Part shown: positions 1 to 10,101 of the stretch, one piece after another
How positions within the stretch are numbered: position 1 is the stretch's first letter
Layout of the letters: every line of letters begins with the position of its first letter
DNA from: Strongyloides papillosus
Lineage: Eukaryota > Nematoda > Chromadorea > Rhabditida > Strongyloididae
Direction: 5' to 3'
Length of the DNA stretch: 64,000 nucleotides
Assembly (NCBI GenBank): GCA_005656395.1
Contig: SRSI01000011.1
Span: 62,001 to 126,000 of the forward strand
Translations under genes and position numbers: made by a program
The notes under the pieces: generated by a model
Database searches by the model: none
The model's input: the letters and a program-made list of their open reading frames with translations, nothing else
What the model was told of the DNA's origin: nothing

Positions 1-63
1 TATGAAATATAAATTTTTTATATAAAATTATTTGATTAGTATTTAAAATCTACGTGTACCATG

Positions 64-1087
64 TCATCCTATATAATTCTTAAAAATAATTTCGTTTTGT
101 ATATTTGCTATGTTTACTTTCTTATCGTATATAAGTTTAACGTAAATTTCGTTATCTGCTCGCATAATGGCAATGCCCACATTTCTCGCACTTTTCCATA
201 CCATTGCTATAAAATGTTTTGTTTTTGGACTACCTAAATCTTTATTTGTGTAAAATTTATGTTCACCAAACCATTTGTTCAGTATTAATGGAGCAGTGAT
301 AAGGGTTCCTTTTCCAATGTTATCAAATTTAGTTATATCTATTTTCTTTCTCATTAAAACAGCTTGAGTTAATAAGTTTAAAGCAGAATTAGAAAGGTAT
401 GGATTCTCAACCAATGGCTTTGCGCCATATTTTTCTCTATAATACTTTAATTCTAGCAAAAACTATGGAAAATTAAAAAGTCATAAAAAACAATTTTACC
501 TTTTGTTTCATTATTTTGAAATTGTTTGAAGAGTAACAATAATAGTTACAAGATTTCCAAAGGACCAACCAAAATTTTTTACAATATATTATTTGGTTTT
601 CTAAATTATTGATATCTATTGATGGAGGAACATTCGTAGATGGTCTTCTCATAGATAACAAATGGTCATTTCTTTTTACCTTCACAACATAACTTAATGC
701 ATTCGAGTAGGAATCAAAAGTTTTCCCATTACAAATGAACTTGAAATTATTTTTAATATAATATTCCGTAATTAGATATGGTGATATACGAGTTTCATAT
801 TTTCCAGTAGAAACGTTTTTGTATTTTCGCCGTTCTGGGAAATAAGTTTCAATATTACTAAGTGAAGAAATCTTTGTTATAAGTAAATGTCTAGGATTAA
901 CCATTGTATGATCTCTAAGGATTTCATCTACCATTTGTTTTGAAGTGGCATACATTTGTTCATGATATGAATAAATTTTTCTATGCTGACTGATGTACAT
1001 TGTCATATATGTAACAGCTAATTCCTGTGTTTTTACAAGGTTTATAATAAAAGTAATAGAAAAATAGGCTATTATGGAGATACGCAT
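64..1087 (-). CDS. CAP/SCP-TAPS secreted protein, array member 1
   Basis: Two exons: 1087-500 (196 codons) and 462-64, split by a 37-base GT-AG intron in phase 0; 328 residues. Exon 1 begins with a hydrophobic signal peptide (about residues 1-20) and encodes an N-terminal domain I do not recognise, with four conserved cysteines (CNGK, then C...C..C near its end). Exon 2 is the CAP domain: L..KYYREKYGA helix, W.GEH, and KHFIAMVWKS. Of the usual CAP tetrad only the Glu of W.GE and the His of HFIAMVW remain; the position of the first His in H-N-x-x-R is a Lys and the first Glu position is Gly (GKGTL). The CAP exon contains no cysteine. The start is the ATG that all five paralogues share, 36 bases below a TATA box. 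It is the most diverged member of the array. Secreted function is inferred from the signal peptide. Confidence 0.85.
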
Positions 1088-1122
1088 TTTTATATCTCTG
1101 ATTTAATTTTATGCTTCAACTA

Positions 1123-1130
1123 TATTTATA
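1123..1130 (-). promoter_or_regulatory. TATA box of CAP member 1
   Basis: TATAAATA on the minus strand, about 36 bases above the ATG. The whole stretch from TATA to ATG (including AATCAGAGATATAAAAATG) is nearly identical in all five array members, so the 5' UTR must be very short. Confidence 0.6.
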
Positions 1131-1800
1131 CCGAAAATTAATAAAAAAAAAAGAGAAAAAAATACTAATATTTCCAATTAGTACATTTAACATGTTTGAC
1201 AATTGTTTTCCATCGCAAAGGAAATATTATAATGTTTATCAATATTAAATTAAAAAAACTAAATAAAATAAATAACAATTTTAACCTTTTTAAAATATCA
1301 AACAATATAACATATATATAATTTTATCTAAAATTTTCTACAAAATTTTAGATCACAATTTTTTGCATTATATTTTACTAAATTGATGTTTGGTGTTAAT
1401 TTTTAAACAGTTAGATATTTGTAATTTTTTTAAACTTTTTGTATTATCTTAATGCAGCAGGATTTAGTTTGCCGTTATATTAAAAGCACGAATGTTTTTA
1501 ATTTACACGTTCAGTGTATGAAACATCAATTAATTGGTTATCTAAGTTAATTAAATTGAGCAAACAAAAATATCATATAATTTGATAATGGCATTTTGTT
1601 GGCTGAATAAGCATTTACAAATTATAGTTTTTATGATGAAAAATTTTACAAAAAAAATGTTAAAAATGAAAGTATAGATAAGTATTTTAATTTTTCTAAT
1701 CTATATTTAATAAATATTTTTAGTAAATCTTTTTAATAAAGTCGAAAGCATTTAAATTTAAAATACAACGATCATATTATAAATATTAAATTGATATATA
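1131..1800. other. Intergenic spacer between CAP members 1 and 2
   Basis: AT-rich spacer with no coding frame. It is recognisably homologous to the spacers above the other CAP members, so it is part of the duplicated unit. It holds the uninterrupted version of the site where the fold-back element sits in the next spacer (near 1715-1735). Confidence 0.6.
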
Positions 1801-2847
1801 TTATCCACGTCCGCTAAATCTTCCACCAAATTTTTTTAAAACACTTTGCTCAATCTGATTTGGCATGTTTACATTAATATTATATATGACTTTAACATAA
1901 ATATCGTTACTCAGTTGAAGGATACCGATTCCGATTTTACTTGCACTTTTCCATACCATTGCGGTAAAATGTCTTGTCTCCATACTGCCTAAGCGTGTAT
2001 TCCATTTATAATTCTTATGTTCGCCAAACCAATGATTCACAATAAGTGGAGCTCTAGCAAGACTTTCTTTTCCAACATTTTCAAATTTTGTTACATCCAT
2101 TCTACTTCTCAATGATACAATTTCATTTAAATGCCTTAAAGCAGTAGAAGATAGTTGTGGACTTTCAATTAATTTTCCAGCACCATACTTCTCTCTATAA
2201 TAATTAATTTCTGATAAAAACTACAGAAAATGTTAGAATTTTATAGTAAAAAATTTTACCTTTTGCTTCATTACTTCAAAATTTTTTCTAGAATAACAAT
2301 AATAGTCACACGATTCCCAAAGAGTCATCCAAAATTTCCTGCAATATATCCTTTCTTTTGCCCAATTAACATTTTCTAATGGTGGTAGAATAGGCGAAGA
2401 TGGTTTTCTTGTGTGTCTAATAGGATTATTTATTTTGTCATTAAATACATATTCTAATGCTTTTTGATAGGAAGTAAAAGTTTTTCCGTTACACATAAAT
2501 CTTAATTTTTTATATAAGTAATATTCTTCAATTATAAGACGGGGTTTATGTTTTAAAAATTGTCCAGTATAAATGTTTCTGTACTTTCGCTCTTGTTTAA
2601 TATAAGCTTCACCATAATTAAGTGAAGAAATCTTTGTCATTAGTAAGTATTTAGGATCGATATATTTGTGATTTTTAATAATTTGTTCCGTCAATTGACT
2701 CAAGGTAGCATAAAATTTATCACGATATGAATAATATATTTTATTTACTCCAATATTGACTGTCATATATGTGACAGCTAATTCTTGTGTTTTTACAGGA
2801 TCTATAATAAATGTAATAGAAACATAAATTACTATGGAGATACGCAT
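1801..2847 (-). CDS. CAP/SCP-TAPS secreted protein, array member 2
   Basis: Exons 2847-2260 (196 codons) and 2220-1801, intron of 39 bases in phase 0; 335 residues. A signal peptide is followed by the ~175-residue array-specific N-terminal domain with cysteines in CNGKTF and C-x13-C-x3-C near the exon end. The CAP domain starts almost exactly at the intron. The CAP helix reads SEINYYREKYGA (first metal His replaced by Ile), the first Glu is present (GKES), then W.GE (E263) and RHFTAMVW (H280), so three of four tetrad positions are kept. The C-terminus is basic, ending SGRG. It is intact, and the next member upstream lies beyond a transposon insertion. Confidence 0.88.
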
Positions 2848-2881
2848 TTTTCTATCTCTGATTATATTTTTGCTGGATCTG

Positions 2882-2889
2882 TATTTATA
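2882..2889 (-). promoter_or_regulatory. TATA box of CAP member 2
   Basis: TATAAATA on the minus strand, about 35 bases above the ATG, in the array's conserved core-promoter context. Confidence 0.55.
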
Positions 2890-3937
2890 CCAAAAAATAA
2901 TAGAAATATGAAATTAAAATATTAATATTTCCGGATAGTACATTAAATATTTTTAACTATTTTTTTTCCATAACTAGAAAAATTTTTTTAAATCTTTATC
3001 AATATTAAATTTGAACAATCAAATAAAATATACGATGGTGTTTTAACCTTTTAAATTATCCAAGTAATATAATACATATAATTTTATTCTAAATTTTGTA
3101 GAATAATTACATTGCGATTTTTTTGCGTTTTATTTTTCTAAAGTATTAATTTCTACTCATTTTTTTAATAGTTAAAAAATTTATAATTTTCCTAATTTTC
3201 TTAACTTTTCATAAGAATTTTAATGAAGCCGAATAAAGTTTATTGTAATATCAATAACAAGAAAATTTTTTTATTATATTGAACATATAAAATATCAAAT
3301 AATTTGATAATAGCAATTCTGATAATTGAATGAACATTGATCAATTATGTCTCTTTAAACAAGACAATTTTACTAAAAACGATACAGATGAAAGTAAAGA
3401 AAAGTATTTTAATTTTTTAATCTATGTTTAGTAAATATTTTAAAACCCATTTTGTGAGTCAATCAGACATTTGATGTACAACTAAAAATTTTACCCCCCA
3501 TTTTTATTTCATAAATAAAAAGAGCAACTAAAAAAATGTATGTTGGCAAATTTATTCGGCTTGAAACTTTGAGATACAGAAGCTGCAACGAGTCAAAGTC
3601 GTAAAAATTGATTTTTACAAGTTTCCGGTAAATAGATTTTTTTTAAATAAATGTTGTTCCTAGGGGTAATTTTTTATAAAAAAACGAATGAGCATACTTT
3701 CGGCTTCATAAATTTACGTCTTTAATGTCTTTTGCAATTTTTTTTGAGTTTTTTTAATTTTTGAGTACAAAAATCAAAAAAGCGCATGTTCTCACTGTGT
3801 TCATTCGATTTTTCATATAAAAATACTGTTAAAAACAATATTTATTATAAAAAAAAATTTAAAATTTATTAAAAAGGTGTACCAATATTCTACTATATTG
3901 AATTGAAATCTATATTTTGTATGAGAACACATTTTTC

Positions 3938-4040
3938 TTCCCATTTTATTTTCCTGATTTTCATGGATTTAGATGTAAAATCACATGAGAAATCGAATGA
4001 GCATAGTGAGAACATCGCTTTTTCGATTTTTGCACTCAAA
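3938..4040. repeat. Internal direct repeat of the fold-back element, copy 1
   Basis: About 100 bases, running from CCCATTTTATTTTCCTGATT to GCACTCAAA, repeated in direct orientation at 4102-4206. Copy 2 runs on into the right arm of the palindrome, so copy 1 looks like a partial duplication of that arm. Confidence 0.7.
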
Positions 4041-4101
4041 TGTGAAGACATCTATTCTATTTAATAATACCAGTATTCTTCTTCACTCAAGATCACATTT
4101 A

Positions 4102-4206
4102 CCTTCCCATTTAATTTTTTGATTTTTATAAATCTAGATGTAAAATCACATGAGAAATCGAATGAGCATAGTGGGAACATGCGCTTTTTCGATTTTTGTA
4201 CTCAAA
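4102..4206. repeat. Internal direct repeat of the fold-back element, copy 2
   Basis: Matches 3938-4040 across the block containing TAAAATCACATGAGAAATCG. It overlaps the start of the right inverted arm. Confidence 0.7.
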
Positions 4207-4467
4207 AAGTAAAAAAACTCAAAAAAAAATTGCAAAAGACATTAAAGACGTAAATTTATGAAGCCGAAAGTATGCTCATTCGTTTTTTTATAAAAAATTA
4301 CTCCTAGGAACAATATTTACTTAAAAAAAATCTATTTACCGGAAACTTGTAAAAATCAATTTTTACGACTTTGACTCGTTGCAGCTTCTGTATCTCAAAG
4401 TTTCAAGCCGAATAAATTTGTCAACATACATTTTTTTAGTTGCTCTTTTTATTTATGAAATAAAAAT

Positions 4468-4482
4468 GGGGGGGGGGGGGGG
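4468..4482. repeat. G15 homopolymer
   Basis: Fifteen consecutive G in the right arm of the fold-back element. The mirrored place in the left arm (3494-3499) has only six C, so the tract expanded after insertion or is an assembly artefact. Confidence 0.9.
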
Positions 4483-4629
4483 TAAAATTTTTAGTTGTAC
4501 AAAATTGTAAAAAAAATGTTCGACTGACTCGCAAAATGCGTTTTAAGTAAATCTTTTTAATAAATTTGAAAGCATTTAAAATTAAAAAACAATGATTATA
4601 TTCATAATTTTATTGTTGATATTTACTAT

Positions 4630-5672
4630 CTACGTGTACAAGATCATACACTAACTTTTTTTAAAACATTTGTCTCAAACTGATTTGGCAAATTTACAGT
4701 CTTATCATATATAAGCTTAACGTAAATTTCTTCACCTGCTTGAAAAATACCAATTCCAATTTGCCTTACACTTTTCCATACCATTGCAGTAAAATGTCTT
4801 GTTCCATGCTACCAAAAGGAGTATTAAATTTATAATTTTTATGTTCGCCAAACCAATTATTTATGATAAGTGGAGCTTTGGTAAGACTTTCTTTTCCAAC
4901 ATTTTCAAAGTTTGTTATGTTCATACTGCTTCTAAATGGTACAACTTCTTTTAAATATTTGTAAGCATAGGAAGAAAGTCGCGGACTTTCAACTAATTTT
5001 TTTACACCATACTTTTCTCTATAATAATTAATTTCTGATAAAAACTACAGAAAATGTTAGAATTTTATAGTAAAAAATTTTTACCTTTTGCTTCATTACT
5101 TCAAAATTTTTTCTAGAATAACAATAATAGTTGCAAGATTTCCATAGAATTAACCAAAATTTCTTACAATATATTTTTTCTTTTGCCCAATTAACTTTTT
5201 CTAATGGTAAGAAAACAGCCGAAGGTGGTCTTCTTGTGTGTTTTATAGGATTTTTAAGTTTTTCTTGAATTACATATTTTAATGCCGCATTATAAGAAGT
5301 AAAAATTCTTCCATTACACACATATTTTAAACTTTTACGAATATAGTATTCTTCAATTAAAAGTGGAGGCTTAGAATTTAAAAATTTTTTAGTGAAAATA
5401 TTTCTGTATATTTGCTCTTCGTCATTATAAGGTTTAACATCATCAAATGATGGAATGTTTGTCAGCAGTAGATATTTACGATCGATATAATGGTGATTTT
5501 TAAGCACTTGTTCTATTAACTGTTCCATAGTAGAATATACGTTATTACGATATAAATAAATTTTCCTATGCTTATCTATATACTTTGTCATATATGTAAC
5601 AGCTAATTCTTGTGTTTTTACAAGATTTATAATAACAGTAATAGAAACATAGACTATTATAGCGATACGCAT
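4630..5672 (-). pseudogene. CAP/SCP-TAPS array member 3, frameshifted
   Basis: Exon 1 (5672-5085, 196 codons) and the 40-base intron (5045-5084) are intact and match the other members. Exon 2 starts at 5044 and reads correctly through SEINYYREKYG and W.GEH. Next to 4805/4806 one base is missing relative to member 4 (GGTAGCATGGAACAAG against GGTAGCGTGAGAACAAG). The frame then hits TAA at 4766-4768 just before the HFTAMVW motif. The predicted product is about 288 residues and lacks the second half of the CAP core. Sequence homologous to the lost end continues to about 4630. It is either a recent pseudogene or a one-base sequencing error; its promoter is intact. Confidence 0.8.
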
Positions 5673-5707
5673 TTTTATATCTCTGATTTAATTCTATGCT
5701 TCAATTA

Positions 5708-5715
5708 TATTTATA
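5708..5715 (-). promoter_or_regulatory. TATA box of CAP member 3
   Basis: TATAAATA on the minus strand, about 36 bases above the ATG. The context is the same as in the intact members, so the frameshifted gene may still be transcribed. Confidence 0.55.
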
Positions 5716-6383
5716 CCGAAAATTAAAAAAATGAGATAAAAATACTAATATTTTCAATTAGTACATCAAACATGTTTAACCATTTTTTCCATCACAAAAA
5801 AATATGATTATCTTTATCAATATTAAATTAAAAAAATAAATAACATGCATGATAATTTTAATCTTTAAAATGTTCAAACAGTATAATATATAAAATTTTA
5901 TCACAAATTTTGCAGAAAATTTTTTATCGTGATTTTTGTGTACTGCGTTTTTAATGTTTTACTAAATTAATATTTAATATTCATTTTTTAACAGTTAAAC
6001 ATTTGAAATTTTCTTGAACATTTTGTATAATTTTTTTGTTGCAGTATTTAGTTTACTTTTTCATAAAGAGCATAAAGGTTTTCAATTTACACATATAATG
6101 TATGAAACATCAGATAATTGGTTATCTAAATTAATTAAATGGAGTAAATAAAAATATCATATAATTTGACAGTGTCATTTTGTTGATTGGAAAAACAATG
6201 ATAATTTGTTTCTTTTTATGTGGAGAAATTTTACAAAAAATGTAAAAAATGAAAGTATAAACGATTATTCTATTTTTTTTAATCTATGTTCAATTAATAT
6301 TTAAGACAAATCTTTTTACTGAAATTAAAAGCATTTAAATTTAAAATACAATGTTTGTAAACCAATTATTTTATTGTTAATTA
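5716..6383. other. Intergenic spacer between CAP members 3 and 4
   Basis: AT-rich array spacer homologous to the other CAP spacers. I see no coding frame or RNA gene in it. Confidence 0.6.
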
Positions 6384-7431
6384 CTATCCAAGTGAGCAGA
6401 TTATCCTACTAACTTTTTTTAAAACATTTTTCTCAAACTGATTTGGCAAATTTACAGTCTTATCGTATATAAGTTTAACGTAAATTTCGTTGCCCTCTTG
6501 AAAAATACCAATTCCGATTTGCTTTACACTTTTCCATACCATTGCAGTAAAATGTCTTGTTCTCACGCTACCAAAAAGGGTATTAAATTTATAATTTTTA
6601 CGTTCCCCAAACCAATGATTCACAATCAGTGGAGCTTTTGCAAGACTTGCTTTCCCAACATTTTCAAAGTTTGTTATGTCCATACTACTTCTCAATTGTA
6701 CAACTTCTTTTATATATTTAGAGGCATATAAAGAAAGTTTTGAACTTTCTACTAATTTTCCAGCACCATACTTCTCTCTATAATAATTAATTTCTGATAA
6801 AAACTACAGAAAATGTTAAAATTTTATGGTAAAAAAATTTTACCTTTTGCTTCATCACTTCGAAATTGTTTCTAGAGTAACAATTGTAGTCACAATACTT
6901 CCATAGAAATAACCAAAATTTCCTGCAATATATTCTTTCTTTTGCCCAATTAACACTTTCTAATGGTGATAGAACAGGTGAGGTTGGTCTTCTTGTGTAT
7001 TTTATAGGATTATTCATTTTCTCATTAAATACATATTTTAACGCCATTTGGTAGGAAGTAAAAGTTTTTCCATTACACCTATATATTAATCTTTTACGAA
7101 TAAAAAATTCCTCAATTACTAGTGGAGGTGTGGAAGTTAAAAATTTTCCGGTGTAAATATTTCTGTATATTTGCTCTTCTTTATTATGAGCATTAAAATT
7201 ATCAAGTGATGAAATCTTTGTCATTAGTAGATATTTATGATCGACATATTGGTGGCTTTTAAGCATTTCTTCTACTAACTCTTTCATAGTACCATACACT
7301 TTATCACGGTATGAATAAATTTTTCTATGCTTCTTTATGTACATTGCCATATATGTAACAGCTAATTCTTGTGTTTTTACAAGGTTTATAATAAATGTAA
7401 TAATAACATAAACTATTATGGAGAGACGCAT
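6384..7431 (-). CDS. CAP/SCP-TAPS secreted protein, array member 4
   Basis: Exons 7431-6844 (196 codons) and 6803-6384, 40-base intron in phase 0; 335 residues. Signal peptide, the array-specific N-terminal domain (CNGKTF, then IYCRKFW and C..NCYSR), then the CAP domain with SEINYYREKYGA, W.GE and RHFTAMVWKS. The first metal His is replaced by Ile and the first Glu position is Ala (GKAS). One cysteine lies six residues or fewer from the C-terminus. It is intact and closest to members 3 and 5 in sequence. Confidence 0.88.
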
Positions 7432-7466
7432 TTTTATATCTCTGATTTAATTCTATAATGCAATTT

Positions 7467-7474
7467 TATTTATA
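7467..7474 (-). promoter_or_regulatory. TATA box of CAP member 4
   Basis: TATTTATA on the plus strand (TATAAATA on minus), about 36 bases above the ATG, inside the core-promoter block shared by the array. Confidence 0.55.
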
Positions 7475-8112
7475 CCGAAAATTAATGAAAAAGGAAATAA
7501 AAATACTAATATTTTCAATTAGTACATTAACCATGTTTAACTATTTCTTTCAACCACAAAAAACTTTATTATAATCTTTATCAATATTAAATAAAAACTA
7601 AATATCATACATAATAATTTTTACCTTTTAAAAAGATCAAACAATAAAACATATACATAATTTTATCTAAAATTTTGTAGAAAGATTTAGATCACAATTT
7701 TTTGCATTATATTTTACTAAATTGATGTTTGATACTAATTTTTAATCGGTTAGATATTTGTAATTTTTCTAAACTTTTTGTAATATCTTAATGCAGCAGA
7801 ACTTAGTTTGCCGTTATATAAAAGACATGAATGTTTTCAATTTACACGTATAATATATGAAACATCAATTAATTGGTTATCTAAGTTAATAAATTGAGCT
7901 AATAAAAATATCATATTATTTGATAATGGCATTTTGTTGATTGAAGAAACATTGATAAATTATGGCTTTCTAAGTGAAAAAAATTTAACAGTAAAAAAAG
8001 AAAAAAAATAGATAAGTATTTTTATATTTTAATCTATATTTAAAAAATCTTTTAAAAAAATTGAAGGCATTTAAATTTAAAATACAATGTTGGTAAACCA
8101 ATTATTTTATTG
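7475..8112. other. Intergenic spacer between CAP members 4 and 5
   Basis: AT-rich spacer, especially close to the one at 1300-1800 (for example the ACAATTTTTTGCATTATATT block). No gene is seen. Confidence 0.6.
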
Positions 8113-9163
8113 TTAATTACTATCCAAGTGAGCAGATGATCCACTAACTTTTTTTAAAACATTTTCCTCAAACTGATTTGGCATGTTTACATTCATATTA
8201 TACATGACTTTAACATAAATATCGTTACCTGATCGAACAACACCAATCCCAATTTTACTTGCACTTTTCCATACCATTGCAGTAAAATGTCGTGTTTCCG
8301 TACTGCCAAAACGTGTCTTCCAATTATAATTTTTATGTTCGCCAAACCAATGATTCATAATGAGTGGAGCTCTGGCAAGACTTCCTTTTCCAACATTTTC
8401 AAATATTGTTATGTCCATTCTACCACTTAGTGATATAACTTCTTTTAAATAGTTTAAAGCAGCAGCAGAAAGTTTTTTACTTTCAACTAATTTTCCGGCA
8501 CCATACTTCTCTCTATAATAATTAACTTCTAATAAAAACTACAGAAAATGTTAGAATTTTATAGTAAATAAATTTTACCTTTTGCTTCATTACTTCAAAA
8601 TTGTTTCTAGAATAACAATAATAGTCACAAAATTTCCATAGAATTAACCAAAAGTTCTTACAATATACTTTTTCTCTTGCCCAATTAATATTTTCTAATG
8701 GCGGAAGAAGAGGTGAAGATGGTCTTTGTGTAGGAAATTTAGAGTGATTTCTTTTTGCCATCATTGCATAATTAAATGCATCGTAGTAGGAATAAAAAGT
8801 ATTTCCATTGCAGATGTATTTCAATTTGTTTTTAATAAAATATTCTATAATGACAAAAGGGGAAATATGAGTTACATAATTTCCTGTAAAAAGGCTTCTA
8901 TATTTTTGCTCTTCTTTTTTATAAATTACTCCATTACTAATTGAAGAAATCTTTGTCATTAGTAAATTTCTAAGATCAATATGCTTATGATCTTTAATGA
9001 CTTTCATTAACATTTGTCTTATAGTAGCATATGTTTTTTCACGATACGAATAAAATTTTCTTTTTCCCATGTGCATTGTCATATATGTAACAGCTAATTC
9101 TTGTGTTTTTACAAGATTTATAACAAATGTAATAGAAACATAAACTATTATAGAAATACGCAT
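8113..9163 (-). CDS. CAP/SCP-TAPS secreted protein, array member 5
   Basis: Exons 9163-8579 (195 codons) and 8538-8113, 40-base intron in phase 0; 336 residues. The frame is open further upstream, but the start is placed at the ATG of MRISII because all paralogues share it and the upstream part is not conserved and would overlap the TATA box. Signal peptide, the array-specific N-terminal domain, then the CAP domain (LEVNYYREKYGA, W.GE, RHFTAMVWKS). The first His is Val and the first Glu position is Gly (GKGS). Intact. It is the upstream end of the array as seen here; the next gene is an astacin-like gene on the same strand. Confidence 0.88.
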
Positions 9164-9197
9164 TTTTATATCTCTGAATAAATTTATATTATAATTA

Positions 9198-9205
9198 TAT
9201 TTATA
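9198..9205 (-). promoter_or_regulatory. TATA box of CAP member 5
   Basis: TATAAATA on the minus strand, about 35 bases above the chosen ATG. It supports that start over any further upstream. Confidence 0.55.
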
Positions 9206-10101
9206 TCGAAAGTTAGTAAAAATGGAATTCAAAAATTTGATAATTTTTAATGCGTACAATAAATATTTTCACATTTTTTATCACAATAAAACATTATTTA
9301 AATTTTGTTTAAATATTAAATAATTATGTTAAAACAAACTTATTAATTATAAAAAAATTATATGTAATAATTTTTGTATTTAATTTTAGAAATCAAATTT
9401 TACATGAAATGATATTAACCTGTTAAATGATTAAAACTAATATAATATAATTTTTTTTATTCTAATATTATTAAATATTTTATCATTTTTTATTGTGGAT
9501 TCTTCGAAGTATTTAGATTTTTTTGTACTTTCTAACTGTAATATTTATTATTTAATACCTAATAGCTTACAAAATTATCAAATTCAACTTTCAGAATTAA
9601 CCTTTTTTATTTACATTAATTTGTTTGAAATTTAGAAATATTTTAAAATAGCAATAAATATTTTTTAATTAATTTTATTACTTTTGTCACATTGTTACAT
9701 TTTTTGTCTATCACTTGATTTTAAAAATAACAAAAATTCTGATTAAATCAAAATGTTATATTTTTAATTAGCAATTATGGTCATGTCACTTTACTTAAAG
9801 ATTTAGAACTGATTGTAGATCAAATAATTTCTCCAGTTAAAAGAAAATTTTAATAACAACCTATCTGTTTATGAATAACTTTGATTCAGTGAAACTAAAA
9901 CTTGTATCAAGCAGGTGAATGATTCCTACACTTAATAATGGCTAATGAACAATATTACTCTCTGATCTTTGTTTAACATTTTTTTAAACATGATGTTTAA
10001 TCAGATATCAGTGATTTTTTTAATTGTTACAATTAAATTATTAATTTTATAAAATAATTATACAAATTCTAATATATACGAGATAAATATGTGGTATAAT
10101 T
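9206..10101. other. Intergenic region between CAP array and astacin-like gene
   Basis: About 0.9 kb of AT-rich sequence where homology to the CAP spacers fades. I see no gene or repeat in it. Confidence 0.5.

Larger units (their letters stand above)
3442..4544. mobile_element. Fold-back (long inverted-repeat) DNA transposon, non-autonomous
   Basis: A 1.1-kb palindrome. The left arm is about 3442-3815 and the right arm about 4151-4544, near-identical in inverted orientation, for example CCGGTAAATAGATTTTTTTT on one side and its complement on the other. The ends read AAACCCATTTTG and CAAAATGCGTTT and appear to be flanked by TA. It carries no open frame. The spacer above CAP member 1 preserves the empty site, so this is a true insertion into a duplicated spacer. 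The length, TIR-only structure and probable TA target suggest a Tc1/mariner-mobilised MITE; the superfamily is inferred. Confidence 0.85.

Noticed and set aside
9164..9259. 32-residue N-terminal extension of CAP member 5
   Set aside because: It is not conserved in the array, overlaps the TATA box and would bury the signal peptide.
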